64,000 bases of DNA from Paracoccus sp. (in: a-proteobacteria) (GTDB lineage: Bacteria; Pseudomonadota; Alphaproteobacteria; Rhodobacterales; Rhodobacteraceae). Positions 35,860 through 45,002 of the stretch are shown here, piece after piece (position 1 is the first letter of the stretch; each line of letters starts with the position of its first letter). Below the pieces are notes generated by a model that saw only the letters and a list, made by a program, of their open reading frames with translations, was not told the DNA's origin and searched no databases. Made by a program: the position numbers and the translations under genes. The stretch covers positions 145,745-209,744 of the forward strand of contig NZ_JAUNTN010000001.1 in assembly GCF_030538695.1 (NCBI RefSeq), in the 5' to 3' direction.

Positions 35860-36971
35860 AGCTCCTCCAGCGTGTCGGCAAGGCGGATCACGTCATCCTC
35901 GCTGGCATTCAGCGTCAGCGAGACACGCAGCCGCGCCGTGCCCAAAGGCACGGTGGGCGGGCGGATGCCGCGCACATCAAAACCACGCGCCTGCACCTGT
36001 TCGGCCAAGGCCATCGCGGGCGCGTTGCCGCCGACGATCACCGGCACGATCTGACTGCCGCTGGCGCTTAGCCCCATCCGCGCCAGCCGCGCGGAAAACA
36101 GCGCCACCCGCGCCGCCAGCGCATCGCGCCGCCAGCCCTCGTCTCGCAGGATTGCCAGCGCCGCCCGCCCCGCCGCCGCCATCAAAGGCGAGGGCGCGGT
36201 GCCAAAGATGAACGGGCGGCAGCGGTTCACCATGAAATCGGTCAGCAGCCGCGGCCCGCAGACCAGTGCGCCCGACCCGCCCAAAGCCTTGCCCAGCGTG
36301 TGCAGCGTCAGCACATTGCCGCGCCCTTCCAGATCATGGGCCAGCCCGCGCCCGTCAGGGCCGTAAACGCCGGTGGCATGGGCCTCGTCCACGATCAGAA
36401 AGCCGTGGTCATCGGCCAGGGCCGCCAGATCGGCCAGAGGCGCACGGTCGCCGTCCATGCTGTAAAGGCTTTCCACCGCGATCCACACCGCGCCGCGCCC
36501 GCCCGCCGCGCGCCAGTTGCGGATGCGATCCGCCGCGTCGCCCGCATCGTTGTGGCGAAAACCGAGAACCTCGGCCCGGCCAGCCCGCGCGCCTTCATGC
36601 GTGCTGGCGTGGGACAGATCATCCATCAGCAACAGGTCGCCGCGCTGCGGCAGAGTGGTCAGAATGGCGAAATTCGCCACATAGCCGCCACCGAACCCCA
36701 GCGCCGATTCCGCGCCGAAAAAGGCGGCGGCCTCGGATTCGAACTGCTCTTGTTCGTCGCAATTGCCGCGCAGCAACCGCGACCCGGCAGCCCCCACCGG
36801 AACGCCGCGATCCAGCGCATCGCGCACGGCATCGGCCAGCCGCCCCGACCCGGCCAGCCCCAGATAATCGTTCGAGGAAAAATCCACGCCCGCGCGCGGG
36901 ATCAGCCGCCGCAGCCGCGCATCCGCCGCAAGCCCGGCCAGTTGTTCGCGATATACCGCCAGCCGGTCCAC
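35844..36971 (-). CDS. bioF: 8-amino-7-oxononanoate synthase
   Basis: The 375-residue protein starts with GTG at 36971. FSSNDYLGLAGSGRLADAV, GVPVGAAGSRLLRGNC, VDEAHATGVYGPDGRG and HTLGKALGGSGALVCGP (PLP lysine) are BioF signatures. It condenses pimeloyl-ACP or CoA with alanine. The gene lies 54 bp after bioB. Confidence 0.95.
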   Translation of the reverse strand: MDRLAVYREQLAGLAADARLRRLIPRAGVDFSSNDYLGLAGSGRLADAVRDALDRGVPVGAAGSRLLRGNCDEQEQFESEAAAFFGAESALGFGGGYVANFAILTTLPQRGDLLLMDDLSHASTHEGARAGRAEVLGFRHNDAGDAADRIRNWRAAGGRGAVWIAVESLYSMDGDRAPLADLAALADDHGFLIVDEAHATGVYGPDGRGLAHDLEGRGNVLTLHTLGKALGGSGALVCGPRLLTDFMVNRCRPFIFGTAPSPLMAAAGRAALAILRDEGWRRDALAARVALFSARLARMGLSASGSQIVPVIVGGNAPAMALAEQVQARGFDVRGIRPPTVPLGTARLRVSLTLNASEDDVIRLADTLEELWPGS

Positions 36972-37025
36972 GCCGCCCCCTTGTCTAGCCTTGTCGTGCC
37001 GCCGGTCCGGGCAGTGGCCGCAGAA

Positions 37026-38093
37026 TTATCGCAGCACCGGAATCGCCGGATCGGCCTGCCGGGCGGCCTGACGCCGCGCCTCGGCCTGCAACTCCTCCGG
37101 GTCGGGCAGGTGTTCATGCACCGCCATCGGCTTCAGCCCCAGCCGGGCGAACAGGCGCGCGTCCTGATCTTCGCCGGGGTTGTCCTTGGTCAGCAGCGTA
37201 TCGCCCACGAAAATCGAGTTCGCCCCGGCAAAGAAACACATCGCCTGCATTTCATCCGACATTTCGGTGCGCCCGGCCGACAGGCGGACATGGGCCTGCG
37301 GCATCATGATCCGCGCCACGGCGATGGTGCGCACGAAATCAATCGGATCGACGGGGGCGGCATCGGCCAGCGGCGTGCCCTCGACCGGGATCAGCATGTT
37401 GATCGGCACGGAATCGGGCGGCTCAGGCAGGTTAGCCAGCGTCACCAGCATATCCACCCGGTCCTGATTGCCCTCGCCCAGACCCAGAATGCCGCCGGAA
37501 CAAACCTTGATGCCAGATTTGCGCACGTTTTCCAGCGTTTCCAGCCGGTCCGCAAAGCTGCGAGTGGTGATAACCTTGCCGTAATGCGATTCCGAGGTGT
37601 CGATGTTGTGGTTATAGTAATCCAGCCCGGCCTGTTTCAGCCGCTGCGCCTGACCGGCATCCAGCATCCCCAGCGTCATGCAGGTTTCCATGCCCAGCGC
37701 CTTGACGCCTTCCACCATGGCGACGATCTGCGCCATGTCGCGTTCCTTGGGGCTGCGCCAGGCGGCGCCCATGCAATAGCGGGTGGCCCCGGCATCGCGC
37801 GCGCGACGCGCCTCGGCGATGACGCGCTGCACCTGCATCAGTTTCGACGCCGACAGGCCGGAATCATAGCGCGCCGACTGGCTGCAATAGGTGCAATCCT
37901 CGGGGCAGCCGCCGGTCTTGATCGACAAAAGCCGGCTCATCTGCACGCGGTTGGGGTCGAAATTCTGGCGATGCACGGTCTGCGCCTGAAACAGCAGATC
38001 CATGAACGGCAGATCGAACAGCGCCCGCGCCTCGTCCCCGGACCAGACCTTGCGACCCGAAGTGTCAGAGGAGGAAAGATCGGTGTGCAGCAT
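37026..38093 (-). CDS. bioB: Biotin synthase
   Basis: The 355-residue radical-SAM enzyme has the cluster motif [17 protein letters not shown] (CxxxCxxC), then [15 protein letters not shown] and [19 protein letters not shown], all BioB-specific. It inserts sulfur into dethiobiotin. It is first of the bio operon; 72 bp upstream ends the flagellar operon on the same strand. I see no BioR-type palindrome in that gap. Confidence 0.96.
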   Translation of the reverse strand: MLHTDLSSSDTSGRKVWSGDEARALFDLPFMDLLFQAQTVHRQNFDPNRVQMSRLLSIKTGGCPEDCTYCSQSARYDSGLSASKLMQVQRVIAEARRARDAGATRYCMGAAWRSPKERDMAQIVAMVEGVKALGMETCMTLGMLDAGQAQRLKQAGLDYYNHNIDTSESHYGKVITTRSFADRLETLENVRKSGIKVCSGGILGLGEGNQDRVDMLVTLANLPEPPDSVPINMLIPVEGTPLADAAPVDPIDFVRTIAVARIMMPQAHVRLSAGRTEMSDEMQAMCFFAGANSIFVGDTLLTKDNPGEDQDARLFARLGLKPMAVHEHLPDPEELQAEARRQAARQADPAIPVLR

Positions 38094-38165
38094 GGCGCGT
38101 ATCCGTGACTGTGAATCTGCCGAAATCTGTAACAGCTTGCCGCGGCGCTGTCCAATGGCGGCGGA

Positions 38166-38531
38166 TCACGACCCCGGCTTGGGCCGCATCGCGGCGGCGG
38201 CCAGGTTATACAGCGCCTCGGCCCGCCCAAACTCGCGCGAGGCGGTGGCGCGCGCCTGTTCGAACCGGGGCATCATGCGATCCAGATCGGCATTGGCCTT
38301 GCGAATTTCCCGCGCGGCCCGGCCCGCCTGCGCATTCGCCATCCGCGCCTCGGCCACGCCCAGCGGCGCGGTGGCCCGATAGGACTGCTGCAAGGCCGCT
38401 TCGAGGCTGGTGATATTCTGCCGCGCAGCCGTGACATGAGCGTTAAAGGCCGCGAACTTGCGCAGCTCCAGATCGGCCTTGATCCGGGCGACCTGTTCCA
38501 GTTGCTGCAACTGCTTGATCTTTTTCACCAT
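38166..38531 (-). CDS. Small coiled-coil flagellar-operon protein, possibly FliJ-like
   Basis: The 121-residue, entirely helical protein starts MVKKIKQLQQLEQVARIKAD and has heptad-like spacing with no membrane segment. It overlaps the flhB end by 7 bp, so it belongs to the export-apparatus operon. Size and coiled-coil nature resemble FliJ, the export-ATPase central stalk, but no motif proves this. It could also be another export chaperone. Confidence 0.6.
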   Translation of the reverse strand: MVKKIKQLQQLEQVARIKADLELRKFAAFNAHVTAARQNITSLEAALQQSYRATAPLGVAEARMANAQAGRAAREIRKANADLDRMMPRFEQARATASREFGRAEALYNLAAAAMRPKPGS

Positions 38532-39592
38532 CCCGCACGGCTCCTGGCGCGCATCTTTTCGGCAAAGCGAATGGCCGCCGCGACCGGGCCAAAGTGATCG
38601 CGGCGGATTTCCTCGCCCACCTTGACGGTGGCGTGAATGGCGCGGGCGCAGGGCGGATCGGACCAGATCGGCACGTTGTTTTCCTTTGCTTTTTCACGGA
38701 TTCTGGCGGCGATTTCATCGACACCTTTGGCCACGCAGACGGGGGCCAGCCCGCTGCCGCGTTTCCATTCCAGCGCGACGGCGTAATGCGTGGGGTTGAC
38801 GATCACCACATCGGCCTTGGCCACATCGGCGATCATCTGCGACATGACAATATCGACAGCCTTTTGCCGCCGTGCACCCTTCATATGCGGATCGCCCTCG
38901 GAATCCTTGTGTTCGTCCTGCATTTCCTTGCGGCTCATCCGCAGCTTTTGCAAATGTTCGTGGCGTTTCCACAGGTAATCGATAATGGCAAACACCGCCG
39001 AAATCGCCAGCGCCATCAGCAGCACGCGCCCGATCAGCATCCCCAGCCCGGCCACCCAGCGCCCTTCACCCATGAAGGGCGTGTTCAGCACCAAATTAAT
39101 CAGAGAGGTAAAAAGATACCATCCGCCCACGCACACCACCCCCACCTTGGCCAATGAGATTGCGAATTGCACCAGACCGGATTTGCCGAATTTCTGCTTG
39201 GCATTGGCGAAGGGGTTGATCTTTTTGATGTCGGGCATGACCTTTTTGCCCGCAAACACGATGCCACGCTGCGCCGCCAGACCGGCGATGATCGTGACAC
39301 CCGGCACCAGCACCAGCGCCAGCACCGCTATGGCCGCGAACTGCCACAGGCTGTCAGCCGTCGCATAGACCGACCCCTGCGGCCAGCCATCCGCGCCCAT
39401 CGCGCGGGCGCCCATGGCCAGCCACGTCCTGACCGCATATCCGGCCATCAGCGCAAAGGCGACCCAGGCGCCCAGATACATCAGCGCCGCATTCACCTCG
39501 GTCGAGCGGACAATATCGCCCTTTTCCCGCGCCTTGCGGATTTTCTGTTCCGAGGCGTCGAACTGCTTGTCGTCCTTGTCTTCCTCGCTCAT
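38525..39592 (-). CDS. flhB: Flagellar export switch protein FlhB
   Basis: ATG 39592 overlaps fliR (ATGA) and gives 355 residues. DKQFDASEQKIRKAREKGD is the FlhB N-terminus. Four membrane segments follow, then the cytosolic domain with the autocleavage site NPTHYAVALEW. It controls the rod/hook to filament substrate switch. The length is normal for the family. Confidence 0.95.
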   Translation of the reverse strand: MSEEDKDDKQFDASEQKIRKAREKGDIVRSTEVNAALMYLGAWVAFALMAGYAVRTWLAMGARAMGADGWPQGSVYATADSLWQFAAIAVLALVLVPGVTIIAGLAAQRGIVFAGKKVMPDIKKINPFANAKQKFGKSGLVQFAISLAKVGVVCVGGWYLFTSLINLVLNTPFMGEGRWVAGLGMLIGRVLLMALAISAVFAIIDYLWKRHEHLQKLRMSRKEMQDEHKDSEGDPHMKGARRQKAVDIVMSQMIADVAKADVVIVNPTHYAVALEWKRGSGLAPVCVAKGVDEIAARIREKAKENNVPIWSDPPCARAIHATVKVGEEIRRDHFGPVAAAIRFAEKMRARSRAGW

Positions 39593-40344
39593 GGCACCCC
39601 CGGCAGCGATATGGACAGCACCGCATCGGCCCAGACAGCCACCAGCAACGGCGCGATCACCACCAGCGCCACCAGCGCCAGTAGGATCGAGCCGGGCGCG
39701 CCGATGAACAGCACCGGCAGTTGCGGCATCACCTTGTTGATGACCCCCGACAGCGCCTGATACAGAAATCCGCCCAGAATGAACGGCGCGGCCAGCGTCA
39801 TCGCCAGCCCAAAGCTGCGCGCGACATAAGACACGATCTCGGGCAGGATCGCGGCAATGTCGGGCACGGCACCCAGCGGCCACAGCACAAAGCTGTCGGC
39901 CAGCAACTGCACCATCATCACCGGCAGACCCAGCGTGAACAGAATCGCAATCCCGCCCAGATGCAGCATGTTGCCGACGGGATGCGGCGACGCCTCGTTC
40001 GCGCCGCCCACGATCTGCGCCAGCGAGGTGCTGGCGGCAATGGCGCTGGTGCCGATGTCGATGGCAAAGGCCATGATCCGCACCAGCGTCCCCGCCGCCA
40101 GCCCGACCGCTATTTCCGTAAGCGCCGGCAACAGCAGCCCGGCGGCGTCCGCCGTGTCAGGGCCGGGGCCGCTGATGCCCGACAGCAGGGGTGCCAGCGA
40201 CATGGCGATGGCCACCTTGACCCGCCCCGGCACCATGCGTTCGCCGATGCCGGGCAGCATCAGCAAAAACGCCTGCAACCGCAGATAGGTCAGCACCAGC
40301 CCCATATCCAGGCCCGGAACAGCGGCGGCCAGCCCGTTCAGCAT
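39589..40344 (-). CDS. fliR: Flagellar export membrane protein FliR
   Basis: The 251-residue protein has about six membrane helices, including FLLMLPGIGERMVPGRVKVA, the FliR region near the first helices, and FILGGFLYQALSGVINKVMPQL near the end. It forms the export gate with FliP and FliQ. It overlaps flhA by one base and flhB by four. FliQ is not encoded in the window. Confidence 0.9.
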   Translation of the reverse strand: MLNGLAAAVPGLDMGLVLTYLRLQAFLLMLPGIGERMVPGRVKVAIAMSLAPLLSGISGPGPDTADAAGLLLPALTEIAVGLAAGTLVRIMAFAIDIGTSAIAASTSLAQIVGGANEASPHPVGNMLHLGGIAILFTLGLPVMMVQLLADSFVLWPLGAVPDIAAILPEIVSYVARSFGLAMTLAAPFILGGFLYQALSGVINKVMPQLPVLFIGAPGSILLALVALVVIAPLLVAVWADAVLSISLPGVP

Positions 40345-42410
40345 CAGGCGGCCTCGATCGTGCCGACCAGCCGCAATTCGGCGGCCGGGTCGATTTCTTC
40401 CAGCCCGATGACCGGCACCGCCAGCCCGTTCGAGGCCAGCAGCGATTTCACCATCCGCCGCCGATGATCCGGCGCTGCGATCACCGGCGCGCTGGCCGGT
40501 TCCGACACCGCCATCGCCTTGCGCGTCTGATCCAGCAGCTTGCGCGACAGCGCAGGCGTGATCGCCCCGGCACCGCTGCGACCCGTTTCATTGTCGGATC
40601 GCACGAACTCGGCCTCCCACGCGGGGTGAAGCTGGATGACGCTGATCCGGCCCTCGGGGTCGGCCAGTTGCTGGGTGATCTGCCCGCGAAGGCGTTTGCG
40701 CACCAGTTCGTAAACCGTTTCCACCGAATCGATGCCCCGGAATTCGGAAATCGCATCGACGATCAGCGGCAGGTTGCGGATCGAGACCCTTTCCTCCAGC
40801 AGGCCGCGCAGCACCGCCAGCAGCATTTCGGGCGTGACCTTTTCGGGGATCATGCTGTCGAAATACTTACGATAGCGTTCGGCGCGGGTCGGGTCGGACA
40901 GGTTTTTCAGCTCGTCCAACTGCCGCTGCATGGCGGATTGCGTCAGCAGGGCGGGCAGATGCGCCTTGACCACCTCCATCAGATGGGTGGACAGGATCTC
41001 CATCGGGGTGACGACGGTCGCACCCAGCATCACGGCTTCGTCCTGCGCATCGCGCCCGATCCAGCGGGCCGGGCTGCCATAGACAGGCTCTTTGACCGCG
41101 ACACCACCCAGCGCCTTGACCGCATCTTCGGGGCCAAGCGCCAGAACCTCGGTCGGGCGCAGCGCACCGCGGCCGCGGACCACGCCCTGAATGCGGATCT
41201 GATATTCGGCGGGCGGCAGATCGTCGGTGTCGGTGATGCGCACATCAGGCAGGATCAGGCCAAAGCCGCGCGCGATATGCACCCGCAGGTTATTGATCCG
41301 CGTGCCCAGCCCCCGCGCCTGATCCAGCGCGATGACGACCAGATCGGTGCCGATCTCGACGCTGATTTCGTCGGTATCCAGCACATCGCCGATACGGCTG
41401 GCCGGGGCCGGTTCGGGCGTGTCGTCGATTTCGGGCAGATCGGCCTCGGGCTTGCGCCGGGATACGCGCCAGGCAACCATGCCCATGACGGCGGCAATGC
41501 CCAGAAACAGCAGCGTCGGCATCCCCGGCACCATGGACATCACCACCATCGTGCCCGCAACCACCGCCGGTCCCTGCCAGCCTTGCAGCAACTGATTCGA
41601 CAAAAGCTGGCTGGTGGTATCGGTGGCCCCGCCGCGCGACAGCAACAGCGCCGCCGCCATCGAGGTAATCAGCGCCGGCACCTGTGTCACCAGACCATCG
41701 CCGATGGTCAGCCGCGAATAAGAGGCCACGGCATCGCCCACCGCCATGCCATGCACCAGAATGCCGACCGTCAGCCCGATCAGCAGGTTTATCATCGTGA
41801 TGATAAGCCCCGCCACGGCATCGCCCTTGACGAATTTCGACGCCCCGTCGAGCGAGCCGAAAAAGCTGATCTCGCGCTGTTCCCGTTCGCGGCGGCGCTT
41901 GGCCTCGGCATGGTCGATGGCGCCCGAGGACAGGTCGCCGTCGATGGCCAACTGCTTGCCCGGCAAGGAATCCAGCGCGAAACGGGCCGATACCTCGGCC
42001 ATGCGGCCCGAACCCTTGGTGATGACCATAAAGTTCACCACCGTAATCACTCCGAACACCGTGATCCCGACCAGAATCGAGCCACCCGCCACGAATTGCG
42101 CGAACCCGGCGATCACCTGTCCGGCGGCCTGTTCGCCCGTATGCCCCTGGGTCAGGATCAGCCGGGTCGAGGACACGTTCAGCGACAGCCGGATAACCAG
42201 CGTCACCAGCAGCATCACCGGAAACGCCTGAAAATCCGTCGGCTTATCCACCAGCGAGGCCATCACCAGCAGCAGCGTGGCCGTGGCGATGGAAATCGCG
42301 ATGCCGAAATCCAGCACCCCCGCCGGCAGCGGAATCACCAGCGAGATCACGATCAGCACCAGACCGCCCGTGACCAGCAGACCGTTATTACCCTTGAGCG
42401 CGGCGTTCAT
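40344..42410 (-). CDS. flhA: Flagellar export protein FlhA
   Basis: The 688-residue protein has eight membrane segments in the first 330 residues. The FHIPEP signature region appears as VSARFALDSLPGKQLAIDGD. The cytosolic domain has PPAEYQIRIQGVVRGRG and YGSPARWIG. It forms the nonameric ring that docks export cargo and uses the proton-motive force. The start overlaps the unknown 92-residue gene by 4 bp. Confidence 0.96.
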   Translation of the reverse strand: MNAALKGNNGLLVTGGLVLIVISLVIPLPAGVLDFGIAISIATATLLLVMASLVDKPTDFQAFPVMLLVTLVIRLSLNVSSTRLILTQGHTGEQAAGQVIAGFAQFVAGGSILVGITVFGVITVVNFMVITKGSGRMAEVSARFALDSLPGKQLAIDGDLSSGAIDHAEAKRRREREQREISFFGSLDGASKFVKGDAVAGLIITMINLLIGLTVGILVHGMAVGDAVASYSRLTIGDGLVTQVPALITSMAAALLLSRGGATDTTSQLLSNQLLQGWQGPAVVAGTMVVMSMVPGMPTLLFLGIAAVMGMVAWRVSRRKPEADLPEIDDTPEPAPASRIGDVLDTDEISVEIGTDLVVIALDQARGLGTRINNLRVHIARGFGLILPDVRITDTDDLPPAEYQIRIQGVVRGRGALRPTEVLALGPEDAVKALGGVAVKEPVYGSPARWIGRDAQDEAVMLGATVVTPMEILSTHLMEVVKAHLPALLTQSAMQRQLDELKNLSDPTRAERYRKYFDSMIPEKVTPEMLLAVLRGLLEERVSIRNLPLIVDAISEFRGIDSVETVYELVRKRLRGQITQQLADPEGRISVIQLHPAWEAEFVRSDNETGRSGAGAITPALSRKLLDQTRKAMAVSEPASAPVIAAPDHRRRMVKSLLASNGLAVPVIGLEEIDPAAELRLVGTIEAA

Positions 42411-42685
42411 TCCCCGGCCACCTCGCTGCTTAGCGCCGGGCGCAGCAGATCCTGCACAGGCCAGACCGCGCCGGTCATCAGACCAGCCCGGCGCAGAAAG
42501 ATGATCGCCTGCAACCGATCCTCGGGCCGCATCCGCAGCAGGCGCAGCCGCGTGTCAGACGGCAGCGGCTTTGCCTGCAAAAGCCAGGTTTCGGCATCCG
42601 CGATGAACAGACCCAGCGGCGTATCGGGCGCGGCAGCCGGAGACTGGGCCAGACCCGCCGCCATCACAAGGGTATGGATCAGCAT
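42407..42685 (-). CDS. Small exported protein of the flagellar operon, unknown
   Basis: The 92-residue protein starts MLIHTLVMAAGLAQSPAAA, a likely signal peptide. The short mature part is leucine- and arginine-rich with DTRLRLLRMRPEDRLQAI. It is embedded between motA and flhA with 1- and 4-bp overlaps, so it is translated with them. I do not recognise a family. A role in the motor or basal body at the periplasmic side is inferred from position only. Confidence 0.6.
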   Translation of the reverse strand: MLIHTLVMAAGLAQSPAAAPDTPLGLFIADAETWLLQAKPLPSDTRLRLLRMRPEDRLQAIIFLRRAGLMTGAVWPVQDLLRPALSSEVAGE

Positions 42686-43551
42686 CAGGCGGCCTTTTTC
42701 AGTTCGCGCAGCGCGTCTTCCAGCGTGTTAAAGCTGGGGCGGACATGTTCGGGCACCGCCTGACGGCCCACCTCGACGCACAGATTGGTGGCATGCTGGT
42801 GCAGCCCGGCAATCAGCACCGACTTGATGACATCATAAAAGGTCTGGTCCTGCTTGGTCACGGCGGCCAGCCGCTGCGCCAGCGGGGCGACAAAGCCATA
42901 GGCCAGAAACACGCCCAGGAACGTCCCGACCAAGGCACCGCCGATCATCTTGCCCAGCACGGCAGGCGGCTGGTCGATGGCGCCCATGGTCTTGATAACG
43001 CCCAGCACCGCCGCGACGATCCCCAGCGCAGGCAGCGCATCCGCCGTGCTTTGCAGCGCATGCGAGACATGCAGTTCTTCCTCGCACAGGCTGCCGATGC
43101 GGCGCGACAGCATTTCCTCGACCTGATAGGGGTCGTCATAGTTCAGACTGATCGAGCGCAGCGTATCGGTAATCAGCCCAATGACATGATGATCGGCCAG
43201 CAGGCGCGGATAGGCGGTAAAGATCGACGAGGATTCCGGGTTCTCGATATGCTCTTCCAGCGCGACGGGGTTTTCGCGGGCGATGCGCAGCAGCTGATAC
43301 AGCAGGCACAGCACATCCTGATTGTCCTGTTCGGTCCATTTCGGGCCTTTGAAGGCCTTCACGATCCCGCCCACCGTATGTTTCAGCACCGAAGTGTCGT
43401 TCGACAGGATATAGGCGCCAACCGCGGCACCGCCGATCATCATCATTTCGAAGGGCAGCGAATACAGGATCACACCCATATGGCCACCGGCCAGCAGATA
43501 GCCGCCAAAGACCATGGCAAAGGTCAGAACGATGCCGATGATACCAAACAT
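42685..43551 (-). CDS. motA: Flagellar motor stator protein MotA
   Basis: The chosen ATG 43551 starts MFGIIGIVLTFAMVFGGYLL. The 288 residues have four membrane helices, the long cytosolic loop (RRIGSLCEEELHVSHALQ, with charged residues for rotor contact), and PALGIVAAVLGVIKTMGAID, the MotA signature. It forms the proton- or sodium-driven stator with MotB, which is not in the window. Confidence 0.95.
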   Translation of the reverse strand: MFGIIGIVLTFAMVFGGYLLAGGHMGVILYSLPFEMMMIGGAAVGAYILSNDTSVLKHTVGGIVKAFKGPKWTEQDNQDVLCLLYQLLRIARENPVALEEHIENPESSSIFTAYPRLLADHHVIGLITDTLRSISLNYDDPYQVEEMLSRRIGSLCEEELHVSHALQSTADALPALGIVAAVLGVIKTMGAIDQPPAVLGKMIGGALVGTFLGVFLAYGFVAPLAQRLAAVTKQDQTFYDVIKSVLIAGLHQHATNLCVEVGRQAVPEHVRPSFNTLEDALRELKKAA

Positions 43552-43561
43552 ATGCGGTTCC

Positions 43562-44107
43562 TTATGGTTTGCGGGCGCTGCGGGCACCCATATGAGTGGT
43601 CAGGATCGCCGCCTGCCCCGGCTCGACCGCGGCAATGATGCGGGCGCCGTTTTCAGGGGTCAGGCGCATCAGGATCTCGGCGGCGAAATCGGGGGGCAGG
43701 CTGGTCATGACCTGCGCGGCATCGGCCGGTTTCATCACGTCATAGACAGCAACCAGACGGTTGATGTCGTCCTGAACCGCCGCCGAAGCCTGACTGCGCC
43801 GGGTCTGGCCGCTGGTCTGGACGGCCCGCAATTCGGACAGGCGTGCGCGCAAGGTCTGTTCGGCCTGCGCCAGTTCCGCCTTTTTCGCCTCGAGCGCCTC
43901 GGTATAGGTCTGAATGCGCAGCGCGCGGTCGCGCAGTTCCCCGGCCATCGCAACGGCCTCGGGCACGTCGAAACAGCCCTCCATCAAGGTCGAGGGGGCG
44001 GCGGCAAAGGCAAACAGGCTGCGCGGCAGATCGACATGACGCGCGGCAACAACCGCCACCGGCAGCACCAGGATCAGGCCCAGAACAGGCAGGATACGCT
44101 TATGCAT
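43562..44107 (-). CDS. MotE-like periplasmic motility chaperone
   Basis: The 181-residue protein has a signal or anchor segment (RILPVLGLILVLPVAVVAA), a coiled coil with repeated A/E/L heptads around residues 70-110, and a C-terminal MgtE-N-like domain (YDVMKPADAAQVMTSLPPDF then RLTPENGARIIAAV). This layout matches MotE of rhizobia, a chaperone for motility protein MotC, and is usually found beside motA. It overlaps the next gene by 8 bp. Confidence 0.72.
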   Translation of the reverse strand: MHKRILPVLGLILVLPVAVVAARHVDLPRSLFAFAAAPSTLMEGCFDVPEAVAMAGELRDRALRIQTYTEALEAKKAELAQAEQTLRARLSELRAVQTSGQTRRSQASAAVQDDINRLVAVYDVMKPADAAQVMTSLPPDFAAEILMRLTPENGARIIAAVEPGQAAILTTHMGARSARKP

Positions 44108-44453
44108 CGGCATGCTCCGCACGTTTGCGCAGGCGGCGGGCACCGGCGTGGGCGGGGGCGGCAGGTGCTGCGGCATCCACGATCTTGCGGCGCAGATCCC
44201 AATGCGCGCGTTCATTGCGCGACCGGGCCACTTCGGCGGCCAGGGCTTCACTGGCGGATTTGGCCTCGTCGCGGGCGGCGATGATGGCCTTTTCCAGCCG
44301 GTCCACCTCGGCTGCCATAACCGCGATGGCGCCGCCCAGCCCGGTTTCCAGATCGTTCAGACGCCGCAGACGCCGTGCCAGAACGACACAAAACACCGCC
44401 AGCCCGACCGAGGCCACGGCCAGCGTGACCTGAAGAATGGTTTCGATCATCAT
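44100..44453 (-). CDS. Membrane-anchored coiled-coil protein of the flagellar operon, unknown
   Basis: The 117-residue protein has one N-terminal membrane helix (ILQVTLAVASVGLAVFCVVL), a basic RRLRRLND stop-transfer, and a coiled coil of about 60 residues. The N-terminus overlaps fliL. Genes of this shape commonly lie between fliL and motE in Rhodobacterales flagellar loci, but I cannot name a function. ATG 44453 or 44450 is possible. Confidence 0.6.
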   Translation of the reverse strand: MMIETILQVTLAVASVGLAVFCVVLARRLRRLNDLETGLGGAIAVMAAEVDRLEKAIIAARDEAKSASEALAAEVARSRNERAHWDLRRKIVDAAAPAAPAHAGARRLRKRAEHADA

Positions 44454-44932
44454 TGTAGCATGAACTCCGTAATCAGCAGGTCCTTGACCACCTCATCGCC
44501 CAGCACATAGCGGGCGCGCGTCACCAGCTCGGCGCGGACGATTTCCAGAACGCCGCGCTTGCCAAACGCCTTGGGGTCGATGTCAGCCAGAAAGCTGTTG
44601 AAGGCATCCGACACGCGCGGCATCAGATGTTCCACCTGCGCGCGATCCGCGGTGCCTGTTTCGATCTTTGCGTCCAACAGCAGCGTGCGGGGCTGATCGC
44701 TGGCGATCGACAGCCGGATGCGCGGCACGTCGATGAAATCGACCTGAGGCGCGGTTTCAGCCCTGGTGGCGGGCTTGTATTCGCCCGGTGCCAGCAGGGC
44801 CGAAGGCGACCACACCCCCAGAAACGTCGAGGCAAAGCCGCCCCCGCCCAGCACGGCCACCAACAGGATTGGCAGCAGCATTCCCTTTTTCTTTGCCGGC
44901 GTTTCAGACGCTTCGGCGGTTGCGTCGGTCAT
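44450..44932 (-). CDS. fliL: Flagellar basal-body protein FliL
   Basis: The 160-residue protein has a cytosolic N-terminus, one membrane helix (residues about 18-40), and a periplasmic stomatin-like domain that ends VVKDLLITEFMLQ, as FliL does. It supports stator assembly around the rotor. It is first of the leftward flagellar operon, with 70 bp to the divergent fliF. Confidence 0.9.
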   Translation of the reverse strand: MTDATAEASETPAKKKGMLLPILLVAVLGGGGFASTFLGVWSPSALLAPGEYKPATRAETAPQVDFIDVPRIRLSIASDQPRTLLLDAKIETGTADRAQVEHLMPRVSDAFNSFLADIDPKAFGKRGVLEIVRAELVTRARYVLGDEVVKDLLITEFMLQ

Positions 44933-45002
44933 GGTGATTCTCCGTCCGTTCCAGATGGATTTATCACCCCGGCACTAACCAATTCTTAACGCCAGCCGTG
45001 CC

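Noticed and set aside
38094-38165. BioR operator upstream of bioB
   Set aside because: No TTATxxATAA-type palindrome is present in the 72-bp gap.
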